Part shown: piece by piece, positions 63,229 through 64,000 of the stretch
Layout: each line of letters starts with the position of its first letter
Position numbering within the stretch: position 1 is the stretch's first letter
The notes under the pieces: generated by a model
The model's database searches: none
Seen by the model: the letters and a program-made list of their open reading frames with translations, nothing else
What the model was told of the DNA's origin: nothing
Source: Fimbriimonadaceae bacterium
GTDB taxonomy: Bacteria; Armatimonadota; Fimbriimonadia; Fimbriimonadales; Fimbriimonadaceae
DNA: 64,000 nucleotides
Direction of reading: 5' to 3'
Assembly: GCA_019454145.1 (NCBI GenBank)
Contig: CP075366.1
Span: 909,564-973,563, forward strand
Translations under genes and position numbers: made by a program

Positions 63229-64000
63229 ATGTTTTCGATGCGGCTCAATTTGCTATTCGTTTTACTTTTTGCTTTGGTCAGCACTGCCTTTGCACAAAGC
63301 GAACCGACGGCCACCGTTCCTGAAACCCTCGCCAACCCCAGAGCAACCCTGACAACGTTCTTCACCGCGATGAACGAGACTCCGCCGAACGTTGTCACCG
63401 CCGCGACGACCCTTGACCTTTCACAAGAACCTGCCGTCATCCGGGAAACCTTCGGTCAACGAACCGCCGTTGAGCTGTTCGCAGTTTTTAATCGCACCAA
63501 ATACATTGATCTAAAAACTGTTCCAAATAATCCGGACGCAACTGAGTACGCCATCGCCCTCCCAAATAACGAGGGTGAGATTCGGTTAGTCAAAGATCCA
63601 GAAGGAGCCTGGCGATTCTCCCCGAACACGGTTGCTAAGGTTCATGGATACTGGCTTGCTTTCCGCGATCAAGAGGTCGTTGGCAACCTGAAAGACGTCA
63701 AACCAAGCGAATCGTTGCCAGTGCAGTTTGCAAACCAAAACCTCTCTGACTGGTGGCGCACGCCTGCGTTTTACGGGTTAGAGCCTTGGAAATGGCTTGG
63801 CATTTTGATTGCCTTAGTTACTAGTTACATAGTTGCCCAGATCGTAAAAATCATTATTAAAACTGCTATTGCCCTCAAGGTTAAGAAGTTTGGGCAACTC
63901 ATCAGCCCCCACGCTTTGAAATCAGCGGGCAACGGAATTTTCCTTGTCACTGGAGGATTGATTTTCAACCGACTCACAGTTGCACTTGAACTTGTGCCGG
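63229..64000 (+). CDS. Probable MscS-family mechanosensitive channel, N-terminal part
   Basis: A frame open from the ATG at 63229 to the window edge (257 codons). A signal peptide (about 1-22, ending STAFAQSE) is followed by a periplasmic domain with NPRATLTTFFTAMN and later LDLS, a pattern found before the channel in many exported-N-terminus MscS proteins. A membrane helix follows (WLGILIALVTSYIVAQIV). The MscS pore domain itself lies beyond the window, so the family call is inferred. Confidence 0.65.
   Translation, partial: MFSMRLNLLFVLLFALVSTAFAQSEPTATVPETLANPRATLTTFFTAMNETPPNVVTAATTLDLSQEPAVIRETFGQRTAVELFAVFNRTKYIDLKTVPNNPDATEYAIALPNNEGEIRLVKDPEGAWRFSPNTVAKVHGYWLAFRDQEVVGNLKDVKPSESLPVQFANQNLSDWWRTPAFYGLEPWKWLGILIALVTSYIVAQIVKIIIKTAIALKVKKFGQLISPHALKSAGNGIFLVTGGLIFNRLTVALELVP

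Noticed and set aside
1-64000. CRISPR array or rRNA operon
   Set aside because: No regularly spaced direct repeats and no 16S/23S/5S segments were seen in the window.

Overview
The window looks like a chromosomal segment of an uncultured diderm bacterium, most likely Armatimonadota (Fimbriimonadia-like). This is inferred from several traits together. Three pseudopilins carry the signature [18 protein letters not shown] followed by FPVFAxAK, which is typical of that phylum. Three proteins end in PEP-CTERM sorting tails. Outer-membrane-type beta-barrel proteins and a transenvelope MCE protein point to two membranes. Menaquinone synthesis goes by the futalosine route (mqnE). No rRNA gene is present, so placement rests on proteins only.

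Layout. 1-6 kb: an esterase, a RimB-like peptidase with RimK fused to an RCK_C-like domain, an XRE-cupin regulator, a pseudopilin coupled to a tiny lipoprotein, a BON-like protein and an AcuC-type deacetylase. 6-19 kb: a large secreted protein, a giant repeat beta-barrel, aat, a DinB-like protein, a pseudopilin behind a complete TPP riboswitch, icd, small membrane proteins, rfbD and a YHYH protein. 19-33 kb: hydrolases, ctlX, PEP-CTERM proteins, a BTAD/TPR regulator, clpC, an MlaD-barrel fusion, rplI and a diguanylate cyclase. 33-46 kb: a pseudopilin, arsC, an ECF sigma/anti-sigma pair, a DUF559 gene between inverted palindromic repeats, mqnE, dxr, rseP, an aquaporin, a Gly/Gln-rich protein, a two-component pair and a HAF-repeat protein.

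46-62.5 kb is the translation block, all on the minus strand, in transcription order: rpsL-rpsG-fusA-tuf-rpsJ, two non-ribosomal membrane proteins, rplC-rplD-rplW-rplB, a strong hairpin, an AT-rich HEPN/AbiU2-like gene, a structured non-coding-looking segment, then rpsS-rplV-rpsC-rplP-rpmC-rpsQ-rplN-rplX-rplE, a terminator, a Nif3-like gene and tRNA-Ser(GGA). The classical str-S10-spc order is therefore kept but broken at two places and cut off after rplE. The right edge holds a membrane protein and the start of a probable MscS channel.

Most notable: (1) a TPP aptamer with mutually exclusive antiterminator and terminator directly in front of a pseudopilin gene instead of a thiamin gene; (2) a roughly 490-bp DUF559 cassette bounded by inverted palindrome-plus-tail repeats, with a solo repeat elsewhere; (3) a HEPN-motif gene and a structured segment inserted into the S10 operon; (4) a beta-barrel made of repeated modules; (5) leader structures in front of rpsL and rplC.
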